34,398 bases of DNA from an uncultured Schwartzia sp. (GCA_905373705.1 CAJPUA010000001.1:1-34398), one strand, 5' to 3'. Shown: positions 1 to 6,968, numbered from the stretch's first letter. The notes: a model not told the origin generated them from the letters alone. Numbers and translations: made by a program.

Positions 1-1
1 A

Positions 2-46
2 GCTGTCGTCATTATTGATGCAGCAAAACGCGAAGCGACACTGTAG
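2..46 (+). CDS. possible C-terminal tail of a gene entering from the left edge
   Basis: One frame is open from base 2 to a TAG stop at 44-46, giving a 14-residue tail (AVVIIDAAKREATL). A strong hairpin follows 24 bases later. Fourteen open codons are not significant by themselves; the call rests on the stop followed by a hairpin. The product cannot be identified. If the molecule is circular and the iterons at the other edge lead into a rep gene, this could be its end, but that is speculation. Confidence 0.25.
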   Translation, partial: AVVIIDAAKREATL

Positions 47-70
47 TACCGAAATCTTCTGGAACCAAGA

Positions 71-96
71 GGGGCCTCAACATTCGTTGGGGCCCC
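71..96. terminator. hairpin between converging ends
   Basis: A 10-bp stem (71-80 with 87-96, one G-T pair) encloses a 6-base loop. It lies just past the TAA stop of the minus-strand membrane protein gene and past the open tail at the left edge. The flanking T-runs are weak on both strands, so it may be a bidirectional but imperfect terminator. Confidence 0.5.
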
Positions 97-102
97 CGCT
101 TG

Positions 103-726
103 TTAGAACGTAAACAGCACAAGACAGAGAATCGACAGGAAAGACATCAAAGAGAGAGCGACCTGAAGCCTCAGTTGGCCATTGCCATCCGTGACGCCAA
201 GTCTTGCGTTGCGTTTCATCGTCGCCATAAGGTCCATGACGTTGCCCAAGAGGAACGGGCTGGAACACAAGAGGAATATCCAACCTGACGGCACATTCAG
301 AAACCAGCTGACAATGCCACTAAAGCCGCTTTGCGGAAGCGACAGCCAGAAGGGATATCGGCCGCTTCCCATAACGTATCCAGCGTTCAGACATGCTGCA
401 CATAGCAGAACCAAAACGCTCATCATCAAACCCCACGAACGCCAAAGAAATCCTCTGTTTTTGATGGCGGCGATCTCGTCGGATTTCTCCCTTACGGCTT
501 CGCTGATCTCTTTCAGGGCAAACTGTGCAGCCCCCTTAGCAACTCTTTCAACGTCTTGAAGCCGTTCGACGTGACGATTGTCATAGAACTCATTCACGAG
601 AATGATGTACCACATCGAGTCTTCCTTAGCCAGGTTCAACACGTCGCCAAAACGGGAAAAACGGGCTATTTCCTCCTCCGTAGGAGGGCGTTTGTAGAGC
701 TCTTGGAAGAATTCGTCGCGTGTCAC
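103..726 (-). CDS. small membrane protein in the RP4 traM position
   Basis: 207 residues. The first ~95 residues look cytoplasmic, acidic and helical, with a segment (about 55-90) rich in A, E and K that could form a coiled coil. Hydrophobic segments follow at about 97-120, 132-162 and 190-207. No catalytic motif is visible and I do not recognise the family firmly. The GTG start overlaps the stop of the ParA-like gene (GTGA), so the two are translationally coupled. The operon order (TraK-like, TraL-like, this gene, running away from oriT) matches RP4 traK-traL-traM and also resembles R388 stbABC. That suggests a membrane partner for the ATPase during plasmid positioning or transfer. This role is inferred from context. 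Confidence 0.85.
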   Translation of the reverse strand: MTRDEFFQELYKRPPTEEEIARFSRFGDVLNLAKEDSMWYIILVNEFYDNRHVERLQDVERVAKGAAQFALKEISEAVREKSDEIAAIKNRGFLWRSWGLMMSVLVLLCAACLNAGYVMGSGRYPFWLSLPQSGFSGIVSWFLNVPSGWIFLLCSSPFLLGNVMDLMATMKRNARLGVTDGNGQLRLQVALSLMSFLSILCLVLFTF

Positions 727-1454
727 TCTACGGCCTCCTTGTCTTCAATGTTTTTGAAAACTACGTCGAACGTTTCCTTAACAACCCTCAACCAGCGTTC
801 AAGCACGGTCCGCATCCCAAGTTTTAGGCCTTTAGGCAGCTTCTCTATTGTTACCTCGTCCGTATAGAATTTGTCTGCGATGAGGTCATTCAGGTTGGGG
901 AATGTGAGTTGACAACCCCCACGTTGAGAGATGATCTCGTGCAGGTCCTCATTCGTGTGATAGAAAGAAAACTCCTCCTCTTTGCCGAAGTAAAGGTTGA
1001 GGACAGGATAGACCACAGCGCTTTTCATCGTATCCATGAAGGAACGGAGTAAAGTAACGGAGTCCTTGTTCCTATTCATCACCCAAAACACCTTGAAGAT
1101 CACGTCCAGATTGCCGTTTCCTACGTTCTGATCGAGCAACGTTCCTTGCGTCTGGACCCCAAGGTTGGAGGCTGCCATCGAGTTGATGAGTACGTGCTGT
1201 GCCTTCGTGCTGTCTATCTCATCAACGAGGTCCATCCATCCTGTGTCATCTTCACCGAGAGGAATCCCCTGAACAATGATACCTGACGTGTTCTTGTACA
1301 GGCGACCAACATCGGGATTGCTCGTGTCCGTTTCGACAAGGAGTAGCGTGTCCTTGGGGAACGCCTTTCTAAAATAATCGACTAGTGCCATGCAGACCAT
1401 GCTCTTTCCCGTACCGCCCTTGCTGCCACCCACATAGACAAGGTTTTTTCTCAT
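723..1454 (-). CDS. traL: TraL/StbB-like ParA-family ATPase
   Basis: 243 residues. The N-terminus carries a deviant Walker A motif (GGSKGGTGKSM, residues ~9-19) typical of the ParA/MinD superfamily. A downstream LLVETDTSNPDVG segment fits the switch I region. The length matches RP4 TraL (about 240 residues), and the gene lies between TraK-like genes and a small membrane protein, as in RP4. Related proteins (TraL, R388 StbB, MobD) are encoded beside oriT and are thought to position plasmid DNA for transfer or segregation. The ATG has a GGAGGAG ribosome-binding site 6 bases upstream and overlaps the preceding stop. It differs from the second ParA at 32716-33375, so the plasmid has two ParA-type ATPases with presumably separate jobs. 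Confidence 0.85.
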   Translation of the reverse strand: MRKNLVYVGGSKGGTGKSMVCMALVDYFRKAFPKDTLLLVETDTSNPDVGRLYKNTSGIIVQGIPLGEDDTGWMDLVDEIDSTKAQHVLINSMAASNLGVQTQGTLLDQNVGNGNLDVIFKVFWVMNRNKDSVTLLRSFMDTMKSAVVYPVLNLYFGKEEEFSFYHTNEDLHEIISQRGGCQLTFPNLNDLIADKFYTDEVTIEKLPKGLKLGMRTVLERWLRVVKETFDVVFKNIEDKEAVE

Positions 1455-1747
1455 CGCGACTCCTCCTGCTTATTTTCTTGTGTCATATCCTGTTTTTTCG
1501 AGTACTTCCGCCAGGCTCTGGCAAAGCTTTCATAGCTGCCAAGCTTCACGCCAGTCTTGATCAAGAAGTTATAGACGTGCTTTCTGGCAAGGCCGAAACA
1601 CTTCAGCCTCTCCAGGTTAAGACGGACGAATTCATCTGTAGAAACAAAGCCGTCACCGACTAAATAATCATTCTCTCGCATGTGTTCCTCAAGTGCATCC
1701 AACGCTTTCTCCGCCTGTTCCAAGTTTACAAGGATTCTTTTGCTCAA
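1451..1747 (-). CDS. TraK-like oriT-binding protein, second copy
   Basis: 98 residues starting at TTG (1745-1747), which is supported by an AGGAGG ribosome-binding site 8 bases upstream. The core at residues ~35-85 aligns by eye with the neighbouring 147-residue protein. Shared features are an EFV..N(L/I)..L motif, then YG or FG-L, a basic R(K/R)..(V/I)Y turn, LGS(Y/F).SF and a final WR(K/R). That core resembles the RP4 TraK family, which binds beside oriT. The hydrophilic tail of K, Q and E residues is short. It overlaps the ATPase gene by 4 bases. With its neighbour it forms a tandem paralogous pair; RP4 has a single traK. Confidence 0.7.
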   Translation of the reverse strand: MSKRILVNLEQAEKALDALEEHMRENDYLVGDGFVSTDEFVRLNLERLKCFGLARKHVYNFLIKTGVKLGSYESFARAWRKYSKKQDMTQENKQEESR

Positions 1748-1783
1748 ACCTTTACCTCCTAGCCCAGGGAGCAGGGAGCTGGC

Positions 1784-2227
1784 CTAAATCTTGAACCGTT
1801 TTGCCCCTGTTTCCGGGTCAAAGAACATCTCTGTCCCATACGGATTTTTTCCGAGAGGCTTAAACCTGCGATCTGCCGGTAGGCCGTCTTTCTCCTGTTC
1901 CGATTGCTCGAGCGTTGACTGTACGGAAACCCCCTGTTGTTTGCGTTCGGACTCAGGACATTGTTTTGGCTGTTCAGCCATCACTGTAGCTTGTGTGGTA
2001 TCGCAGGCTTTAGCCTCCGCTCTGCGCCAGCTGTCCGAGAACGACTTAAAGCTTCCAAGTTGTAGACCTGCCCCTCGTAAGCTGTCATAGATGGCTCTTC
2101 GTGACACACCGTATCTTTGTAGTTTAGCGATGTTCATGCTGACAAACTCAGATACGGATATGCTGAACTCATCCTGCCTCCGGTCCAGTTCGGACAGCGC
2201 CTCTTTTGCCTCTTTCATGCGAATCAT
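1784..2227 (-). CDS. traK: TraK-like oriT-binding protein, first copy
   Basis: 147 residues, close to RP4 TraK in length. Residues ~20-72 hold the same helical DNA-binding core as the next gene (SEFVSMNIAKLQRYG, then SRRAIYD, then LGSFKSFSDSWRR). The C-terminal half is hydrophilic and ends with a short element (NPYG.EMFFDPETGAKRF) that the second copy lacks. The ATG has a perfect GGAGG 6 bases upstream at 2234-2238. That ribosome-binding site lies directly against the terminal hairpin of the iscB element, so the insertion separates the gene from its ancestral promoter near oriT. Expression now must come from within or through the element. The family call rests on motif memory and gene order. 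Confidence 0.72.
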   Translation of the reverse strand: MIRMKEAKEALSELDRRQDEFSISVSEFVSMNIAKLQRYGVSRRAIYDSLRGAGLQLGSFKSFSDSWRRAEAKACDTTQATVMAEQPKQCPESERKQQGVSVQSTLEQSEQEKDGLPADRRFKPLGKNPYGTEMFFDPETGAKRFKI

Positions 2228-2245
2228 GATATGCCTCCAAGGAAA

Positions 2246-2265
2246 CCCATGCCTTTAGGCATGGG
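2246..2265. repeat. IS200/IS605-type terminal hairpin
   Basis: CCCATGCC and GGCATGGG form a perfect 8-bp stem with a TTTA loop. On the minus strand the loop supplies the TAA stop codon of iscB, so gene end and element end are fused. A similar hairpin with a CTTTAG loop occurs at 32131-32196. Confidence 0.75.
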
Positions 2266-3550
2266 AGGAATTGGAAACGTATCGGTATCCGTTTCCGTGC
2301 TGCAACCGATAGCAGTACCGCCACGACACGCCATCGTTTTCTCCGACCCGAAAACTCCCCGAAGTGCGTACTACGACGCGTCCTACATGGATGCCAGCAT
2401 GTCCGCCCTTCGGGACGTCCGCACGGACAAAGTCGCCGGTACGAAATCCATGAACGGTCCGTGCCGCCTTGGGGCCGGTCCGCGGGAAGCCGTACTTGTC
2501 CATCCGGCACATTTGCCGACACCCGCGTCCCATCGCCTTGATGGAGAGAGCTTCCACATCGGGGTCCAGCCTAACAGCACCTCCCGTTTCCCCGACACAG
2601 GCGGCATCAATCCAGTGTTTCTTGGGGTAGCCCTGCGTCGTCCGGTTGAACTTCGTCCGGCCGCCGGTCCCCAACTCGACCGGAAGTCCTGTCCCCTTCA
2701 GTCGTTCCAGCAATGCCCACCGTGTCGCATTGACCGCGGCAATATCCCTCAATGGAGCTTTCGCCTGCGAGAGCACTCTGCGCAGTATCTCCGGCTTCCG
2801 GCGCAGAAACTCCTCGATCGGGCGGTTGCCCTTCCGTTGATTGCAGGTGTGGCACGCCAACGTGAGGTTCGATACACGGTCGGAACCACCCTTCGACTTA
2901 GGGACAATATGCTCCACTTCCAGCGGGACGTCCTCTGTGCCACAGTAGACACACCTGTGGCCCCATTTCTCCAGCAGGTATTCTCGGACTTCATACCCGT
3001 ACAGCGTTCCCTGCTGGTACTCCGCCCCTGATACTTCAGGGTCCTGCATCGTCTGGGTGTCGAACTTCACCAGCTCCATGGAGAGGCCGCCGACGTGAGC
3101 CCATCGGCAGAGCCGACGTACCCACGTAACCACGTTGTTCACCCGGCTTTCGAGGCTTGGTGGCAGCCAGCCCTCCTTCCGCCCCCGATTCAAGAACCGT
3201 GCAGGGCGATAGCGTGTCTTTCGTGATCGCCGCGCACAGCGTACCACACGACGTTTGTCCAGCTTGGCTTTCACCTCCAGTCCTCGATGCTGTAGTTCCG
3301 AAGCCCAAACTACCTCGTCCATACCACGGCGCCTCATCACAAGTGCCATTCCGGTCGTCCTACTGCCGGGGTCAATCTTGACCTTGACCTCGGTTGGTTC
3401 CTCGGCGGGTGCATACTTCAGGATGATCGTGAACGGCACACGGCGGAAGACTGCCGCCTTCCCCTTTCTCAGAAGCTCTCTTGCCCGTGCCGGATGGCAT
3501 GGTGAGAGCGGTTTCCTGTTCGTATCCAGCACAAAGACTCGCATTACCAT
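2255..3550 (-). CDS. iscB: IscB RNA-guided nuclease, intact
   Basis: 431 residues, normal IscB length. Domains in order: an N-terminal PLMP-type segment (here PLSPCHPARARELL, residues 14-27); RuvC-I with IDPGSRTTG (D60); an arginine-rich bridge helix (~99-122); RuvC-II with SMEL (E159); an HNH domain with CVYC (200-203), EHIVP (H214) and CHTC (233-236); RuvC-III with HWIDAA (D315); and a C-terminal target-interaction domain (~340-420). All expected catalytic residues are present. IscB uses an omega-RNA to nick or cut matching DNA and is the ancestor-like relative of Cas9; in IS200/IS605 elements it favours element retention. Its structured RNA lies immediately upstream. ATG at 3548-3550; a second in-frame ATG (codon 3) is an alternative start. 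Confidence 0.93.
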   Translation of the reverse strand: MVMRVFVLDTNRKPLSPCHPARARELLRKGKAAVFRRVPFTIILKYAPAEEPTEVKVKIDPGSRTTGMALVMRRRGMDEVVWASELQHRGLEVKAKLDKRRVVRCARRSRKTRYRPARFLNRGRKEGWLPPSLESRVNNVVTWVRRLCRWAHVGGLSMELVKFDTQTMQDPEVSGAEYQQGTLYGYEVREYLLEKWGHRCVYCGTEDVPLEVEHIVPKSKGGSDRVSNLTLACHTCNQRKGNRPIEEFLRRKPEILRRVLSQAKAPLRDIAAVNATRWALLERLKGTGLPVELGTGGRTKFNRTTQGYPKKHWIDAACVGETGGAVRLDPDVEALSIKAMGRGCRQMCRMDKYGFPRTGPKAARTVHGFRTGDFVRADVPKGGHAGIHVGRVVVRTSGSFRVGENDGVSWRYCYRLQHGNGYRYVSNSSHA

Positions 3551-3777
3551 GGGATTACTCCCCTTCCTGCCCCAAGAGGGCGTGATGTTCTCCTCGCCAA
3601 TGTATGCAGCCGGCTCCTCCCCGTATCGGAGAGCGGCCCTGGCGTTCGGCGCTTTGCCTTTCGCTTTCTTCGCCAGGGCCTTGCAGGGTCCGGGACTGGA
3701 GATGCATCCCGGAGGGCGTCTTTACGACCTGCTGCATACGTAGCCCGATATTGCTGGGCTAAGGCTGGTCAGTCCGG
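3551..3777 (-). ncRNA. omega-RNA (HEARO-type) guiding IscB
   Basis: On the minus strand, directly 5' of iscB, several strong helices are visible. An 8-bp long-range stem joins 3731-3738 to 3603-3610 (TATGCAGC with GCTGCATA). Inside it lie a 10-bp stem (GGCCCTGGCG with CGCCAGGGCC), a CCGGGA/TCCCGG hairpin and a CTCTCC/GGGGAG hairpin. A TAGCCC/GGGCTA hairpin (3741-3761) marks the 5' side. Position and fold match HEARO/omega-RNAs, which sit upstream of iscB and carry about 16 nt of guide at the 5' end. The guide would then be roughly 3762-3777, read on the minus strand. The exact 5' end is inferred. Confidence 0.75.
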
Positions 3778-3825
3778 CTCAGGGATTCTTCCCCAAGCTC
3801 ACCGCCTTCAACGGTAGGCAACTGA

Positions 3826-3958
3826 CTTTTGACGCCATCACTTCCGTTCCCTTCATTAAATGACGCAATATGGTTATATTTCAACGCCATTGCTTCTCGA
3901 TTCGACATAAAATAACGCGATAACGAGCTTTTTTTGCTAAAATCAGCGCGATCATTGC
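3826..3958. repeat. phased array of five ACGC repeats beside oriT
   Basis: Five same-orientation copies of a loose motif (four A/T, any base, ACGC, any base, AT) have cores starting at 3832, 3863, 3883, 3914 and 3945; the last has GCGC instead of ACGC. Spacings are 31, 20, 31 and 31 bases, close to whole helical turns, so the copies face one side of the DNA. This suggests cooperative binding, most likely by the TraK-like proteins. Confidence 0.6.
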
Positions 3959-4028
3959 CAGAAATGCAGGGCAATTTACATACCGTTATACACCTGAATC
4001 GTTGTGTCATGGGGTTTTTTAGACAATA

Positions 4029-4093
4029 TTTCTTTTATAGGAACGAAATTTCTTTTTAAAAGAAATATAGTCCTTCTGAAAGAAATATGTTCC
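4029..4093. promoter_or_regulatory. operator-like palindromes upstream of the tra operon
   Basis: A 17-bp palindrome of form TTTCTTT-N3-AAAGAAA lies at 4049-4065, followed by TATAGTCC. A degenerate copy lies at 4071-4093, ending ATGTTCC, and a partial copy at 4029-4048 (ATTTC ... GAAAT). The same palindrome followed by GTTCC recurs at 31949-31972 upstream of the trb operon. This is read as a binding site for a shared regulator; no regulator is proven. Confidence 0.55.
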
Positions 4094-4155
4094 GTTTTTT
4101 CCCGCAGGACGAGGGGTTAGCATTATCATGCTGGAGAGTTACATCGTAGTATACG

Positions 4156-4240
4156 GGACAAGCAGGCGCTTGTCCGACAAACCCACTGACGTGGGTTGCC
4201 GTCCAAGCGCCTATAAGTGCAATCGGCGGCCCTTTGGGCC
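4156..4240 (+). other. origin of transfer (oriT) with predicted nic site
   Basis: Two adjacent perfect hairpins (GGACAAGC/GCTTGTCC at 4156-4175; AACCCAC/GTGGGTT at 4180-4197) are overlapped by a longer inverted repeat (AGGCGCTTG 4164-4172 with CAAGCGCCT 4204-4212). The right arm runs straight into ATAAGTGC. Its TAAGTGC core matches the nic of RSF1010- and pIP501-type plasmids, where cleavage falls after AAGTG. The predicted nic is therefore between 4219 and 4220. A GGCCC/GGGCC hairpin follows at 4228-4240. The location between the TraK-like genes and the accessory protein/relaxase genes is as in RP4. Confidence 0.72.
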
Positions 4241-4257
4241 TTCTCTCGCACTATGCT

Positions 4258-4290
4258 TGCCAGGGCGCGCTGCCCTGGACCTGGCAGGAG
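4258..4290. repeat. hairpins in the leader of the relaxosome operon
   Basis: A CCAGGGC/GCCCTGG stem is nested with TGCCAGG/CCTGGCA, so two alternative helices compete. The structure lies between nic and the first plus-strand gene. It could be part of the transferred leading region or an attenuator; nothing decides between these. Confidence 0.4.
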
Positions 4291-4357
4291 GGCGTTCCCC
4301 CCTGCATTCCCAATCCGCCGTTTCGTTGAACGGCCCAAGAAGGAAAGACGCGCAGAG

Positions 4358-4675
4358 ATGACACAAAAGAAACAAGACCTCAGACCGAGGCGCATATACG
4401 CAAGGCTCACAGTTGATGAGTATGCTGACCTGAAAGAACAGGCCGACGCCTCCGCGCTGTCCCTCTCAGAGTATGTCCGGCGCAGAGTATTCGGGCGACG
4501 TGTCACCTCTAAGGTAGACCTGCGCGTCCTGGCAGAACTCAGGCGGCTGGGCGGACTGATGAAACACGTCCATAACGAAACAGGCGGGATATATAGTGAG
4601 GACACGAGGGACGCTATTCAGGCTCTGACGGCTTGTGCGCGTGGCATCGAGCGAAAGTTGAGTGAAGGACATTGA
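4358..4675 (+). CDS. ribbon-helix-helix relaxosome accessory protein (TraJ/NikA/MobC type)
   Basis: 105 residues from the ATG at 4358. An upstream in-frame start at 4217 is rejected because it would overlap nic and the leader hairpins and adds an arginine/proline-rich, unlikely N-terminus. Residues ~10-45 (RRIYARLTVDEYADLKEQA, then LSLSEYVRRRVFG) have the beta-strand then helix-turn-helix look of RHH accessory factors such as NikA, TraJ and MobC. The C-terminal half (LRRLGGLMKHV, then a helical tail) matches the MobC-like region. It should bind the oriT inverted repeat and recruit the relaxase. It is encoded immediately next to nic and overlaps the relaxase start (TTGA). Confidence 0.85.
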   Translation: MTQKKQDLRPRRIYARLTVDEYADLKEQADASALSLSEYVRRRVFGRRVTSKVDLRVLAELRRLGGLMKHVHNETGGIYSEDTRDAIQALTACARGIERKLSEGH

Positions 4676-6603
4676 TCGCCAAGATACCTCCAGGACGCCA
4701 GGACGGGAAAAGCAGCTTTCGAGATCTTGGGAACTACATCCTGGGAAGGACCGGGCACAGCGCCGGGTCAGTCCTGCATGTCGGGTTTCAGAACTTGACG
4801 ACGGATGGAACGGCTGCACTGGAGATGGAGGTCCTGGCGTCGGAGAATACGCGGAGCAGAAACCCCGTCTTTCACTTCATTCTCTCATGGCGTGAGATGG
4901 AGCGCCCGACCTCTGAGCAGGTCGATGAGGCGGTGCAGATTGCTCTCAAGGAACTGGAACTGGAGGGGTGTCAGGCGCTGTGGGCGTTGCAGGGTGACAC
5001 GGAGAACCAGCACGTACACGTGATGGTGAACCGCATTGATCCTGAAACGTATCGGGCTATCCAGCCCGCAGGAAACTGGACGAAGAAGGCGCTGGAGAGG
5101 GCGGCTCGGAAGATTGAGCTGGCACAGGGCTGGGAGGTAGAACGCTCAGGTCGTTATGATGTCAATCCAGACGGCACGATTCAGGAGAAGGGCAATGGTA
5201 ATGAACCGAAGCTGACGCAGAAGTCGCGGGACATCGAGGCCCATACGGGAGCAAAGAGTTGGGAACGCTTGATAAAAGAACAGGTCGGAGCGGTTCTGAG
5301 GGACGCCATAAGCTGGGGCGAGTTACACCAAAAGCTAGGCGAGCTTGGGCTCTCTATGGAACGTAAGGGGAGTGGAGCTGTTCTGCTATGGAATGACGGA
5401 AGTGAGCAACATGCCGTAAAGGTATCTACGGTAGATCGCGGAAGCAGCCTGAAGAAACTTGAGGCACGCCTGGGAGCGTTTCAGGAGCGTGAGCATGACG
5501 TCGGGGTCAGCTTGGCACCGCAGATGAAGCCAGTAGAGGTCGTAGCAGCAGAACCCGCTCTGGAGCGCACGTGGAAAGGCTACATACACAACAGGACAGA
5601 GTACTTTAAGGCAAAGTCTGCAGCCCGTGCGACCCTCCGAGAGCGACAGAAACAGGAGTACATAAAGCTCTTGAAATGCCAGAAGCAGGAACGGCAGAAG
5701 CTCTTCCAGAACGAAAACTGGAAGGGACGAGGGAAAGAACTAAACCAACGCCGGAGCCTTCTAGCGGCAAAACACGCCCGCGAGAAGCTAAACCAGCGGG
5801 ACGCACAGAAGCTGGAAACGGAGAACCTGAACTCACGCTTCCTGCAACACTTTCCGAGCTTCAAGACCTGGCTGAAAGAGCAGGAAGACGGAATGCTCTT
5901 CCTGAAGTACCGCTACCCTGGTCAGACGGTGCTGACGTCACCGTCACAGAAGCAAAATGTTGCAGCTAAGGTAATTGACATCCGCAACTTCATGGCATTC
6001 CGTTCTCTGAACGGCACGGCATGGGGCCGGGAGAAAGGCGTGGCGGATTTCGTCGATGCCGGACGGCGAATCGTGATGCGCAAGGGAATGGACCATGACG
6101 AAACGGCTATCCTGGCGGCGCTGCAACTGGCGAACCAGAAGTGGGGAACGGCTCAAATCAACGGCACGGATGAGGAATATCGCCGGATGTGCGTACAGGT
6201 GGCCATCCAACACAACCTTCGAATCGCCAATCCAGATTTGAGAAAGGCCGTTGAGGAGGGAAGAAAGCGAATGTACGAGGGACAGAGCAGGGGAGGGAGT
6301 ACGGAGGTTGCAAAGGACCTTTTGACGCGGTATGCCAAGGCCGTTGGTGCGGAGCGTTTCCGCATTGTTGTAACAGAATTCACGCGGGAGGGAACACAAG
6401 CCTTCGTGCTGGATCGTCGAAACGGCGGCCTTAGCGGCAAGACGCTGGAGGAACTTCAGGGTCGTGTGCGTCAGTTGGAGGGGTATGCGGCGGAGCACAA
6501 AAACATCAACATCACGCCCATGAGCAAGGATAAGCACCATATCCTCGTGGACGATCTTACAGCACGGAGCAGGAGAAGGAGGACCTTCCGGAGGGCGCCC
6601 TGA
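4672..6603 (+). CDS. relaxase, TraI/VirD2-like (MOBP or MOBQ type)
   Basis: 643 residues. It starts at a TTG inside the stop of the preceding gene with a GAAGGA ribosome-binding site. Motif I contains the likely catalytic tyrosine Y22 (FRDLGNYIL), motif II has NPVFHFILSW (H68), and motif III is QHVHVMVNRI (H114, H116, N120), the HxH metal centre. This transesterase nicks oriT and stays covalently attached to the 5' end for transfer through TraG and the Trb channel. Residues ~290-400 are very rich in K, R, Q and E, probably a long coiled coil. The last ~120 residues form a separate folded domain, perhaps of the large-polyvalent-protein type seen in other relaxases. The next gene is coupled through TGATG. 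Confidence 0.9.
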   Translation: MIAKIPPGRQDGKSSFRDLGNYILGRTGHSAGSVLHVGFQNLTTDGTAALEMEVLASENTRSRNPVFHFILSWREMERPTSEQVDEAVQIALKELELEGCQALWALQGDTENQHVHVMVNRIDPETYRAIQPAGNWTKKALERAARKIELAQGWEVERSGRYDVNPDGTIQEKGNGNEPKLTQKSRDIEAHTGAKSWERLIKEQVGAVLRDAISWGELHQKLGELGLSMERKGSGAVLLWNDGSEQHAVKVSTVDRGSSLKKLEARLGAFQEREHDVGVSLAPQMKPVEVVAAEPALERTWKGYIHNRTEYFKAKSAARATLRERQKQEYIKLLKCQKQERQKLFQNENWKGRGKELNQRRSLLAAKHAREKLNQRDAQKLETENLNSRFLQHFPSFKTWLKEQEDGMLFLKYRYPGQTVLTSPSQKQNVAAKVIDIRNFMAFRSLNGTAWGREKGVADFVDAGRRIVMRKGMDHDETAILAALQLANQKWGTAQINGTDEEYRRMCVQVAIQHNLRIANPDLRKAVEEGRKRMYEGQSRGGSTEVAKDLLTRYAKAVGAERFRIVVTEFTREGTQAFVLDRRNGGLSGKTLEELQGRVRQLEGYAAEHKNINITPMSKDKHHILVDDLTARSRRRRTFRRAP

Positions 6604-6968
6604 TGCGGGAAAAGGGGAACGGCCCGCTCTACATGAAAGTGCTGGATATATGGGAGCCATACAGAATACTGAGGCTCCACACCCCGGAAAGGGATTTGGG
6701 CAAGTACGGCCGGATGCGCCTGAAGTATCTGGAGGAGTGGAAGGTCCGGAAGGCGTTGGAGCTGGGCGAGGAGATTCTGGTCCATTGCCTGGAGGTTCAG
6801 GATCGGGCGAAGGAGATGAAGCGGGAGATCATGGACCAGTGGCGGGAACAGAACCCGTCGGACGGAACGATGGAGTGGGTGCAGAGGGCCGAGATGCAGG
6901 ACGCGGAAGCGGAGCGCCTCGTCCTGGACACGGTGGTCTGGCCGGAGGCCAGCACGGCCAGCAGCTGA
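6603..6968 (+). CDS. TnpV-like protein
   Basis: 121 residues, ATG overlapping the relaxase stop. LGKYGRMRLKYLEEW (~32-46) followed by a long helical region ending MEWVQRAEMQDAEAERLVLDTVV matches the TnpV family by eye. TnpV-like proteins accompany conjugative and mobilisable elements of Firmicutes; their biochemical role is unknown. A second in-frame ATG at codon 11 is also possible. The gene's 3' end overlaps the upstream extension of the methylase/helicase frame. Coding-like composition here favours this frame. Confidence 0.72.
   Translation: MREKGNGPLYMKVLDIWEPYRILRLHTPERDLGKYGRMRLKYLEEWKVRKALELGEEILVHCLEVQDRAKEMKREIMDQWREQNPSDGTMEWVQRAEMQDAEAERLVLDTVVWPEASTASS

Larger units (their letters stand above)
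2230..3777 (-). mobile_element. non-autonomous IS200/IS605-type element carrying iscB
   Basis: The element is bounded on one side by a perfect 8-bp hairpin with a TTTA loop (2246-2265), typical of IS200/IS605 right ends. The other side lies in the region of the first hairpin of the omega-RNA (3741-3761). It contains iscB but no Y1 transposase (tnpA), so mobility would need TnpA in trans. It separates the traK operon from oriT. Exact ends cannot be fixed without an empty site for comparison; the limits given are approximate. Confidence 0.7.

Noticed and set aside
2231..3031. 266-codon plus-strand frame opposite iscB
   Set aside because: IscB catalytic motifs on the minus strand explain this sequence; the plus frame has no family features.
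3759..4010. 83-codon minus-strand frame in the oriT region
   Set aside because: It spans the phased repeats and element boundary, lacks a clear ribosome-binding site, and has no recognisable domain.
6650..6874. N-terminal extension of the methylase/helicase frame
   Set aside because: Glycine/proline-rich and overlapping the TnpV-like gene, which has family-like sequence in another frame; conserved helicase sequence begins later.
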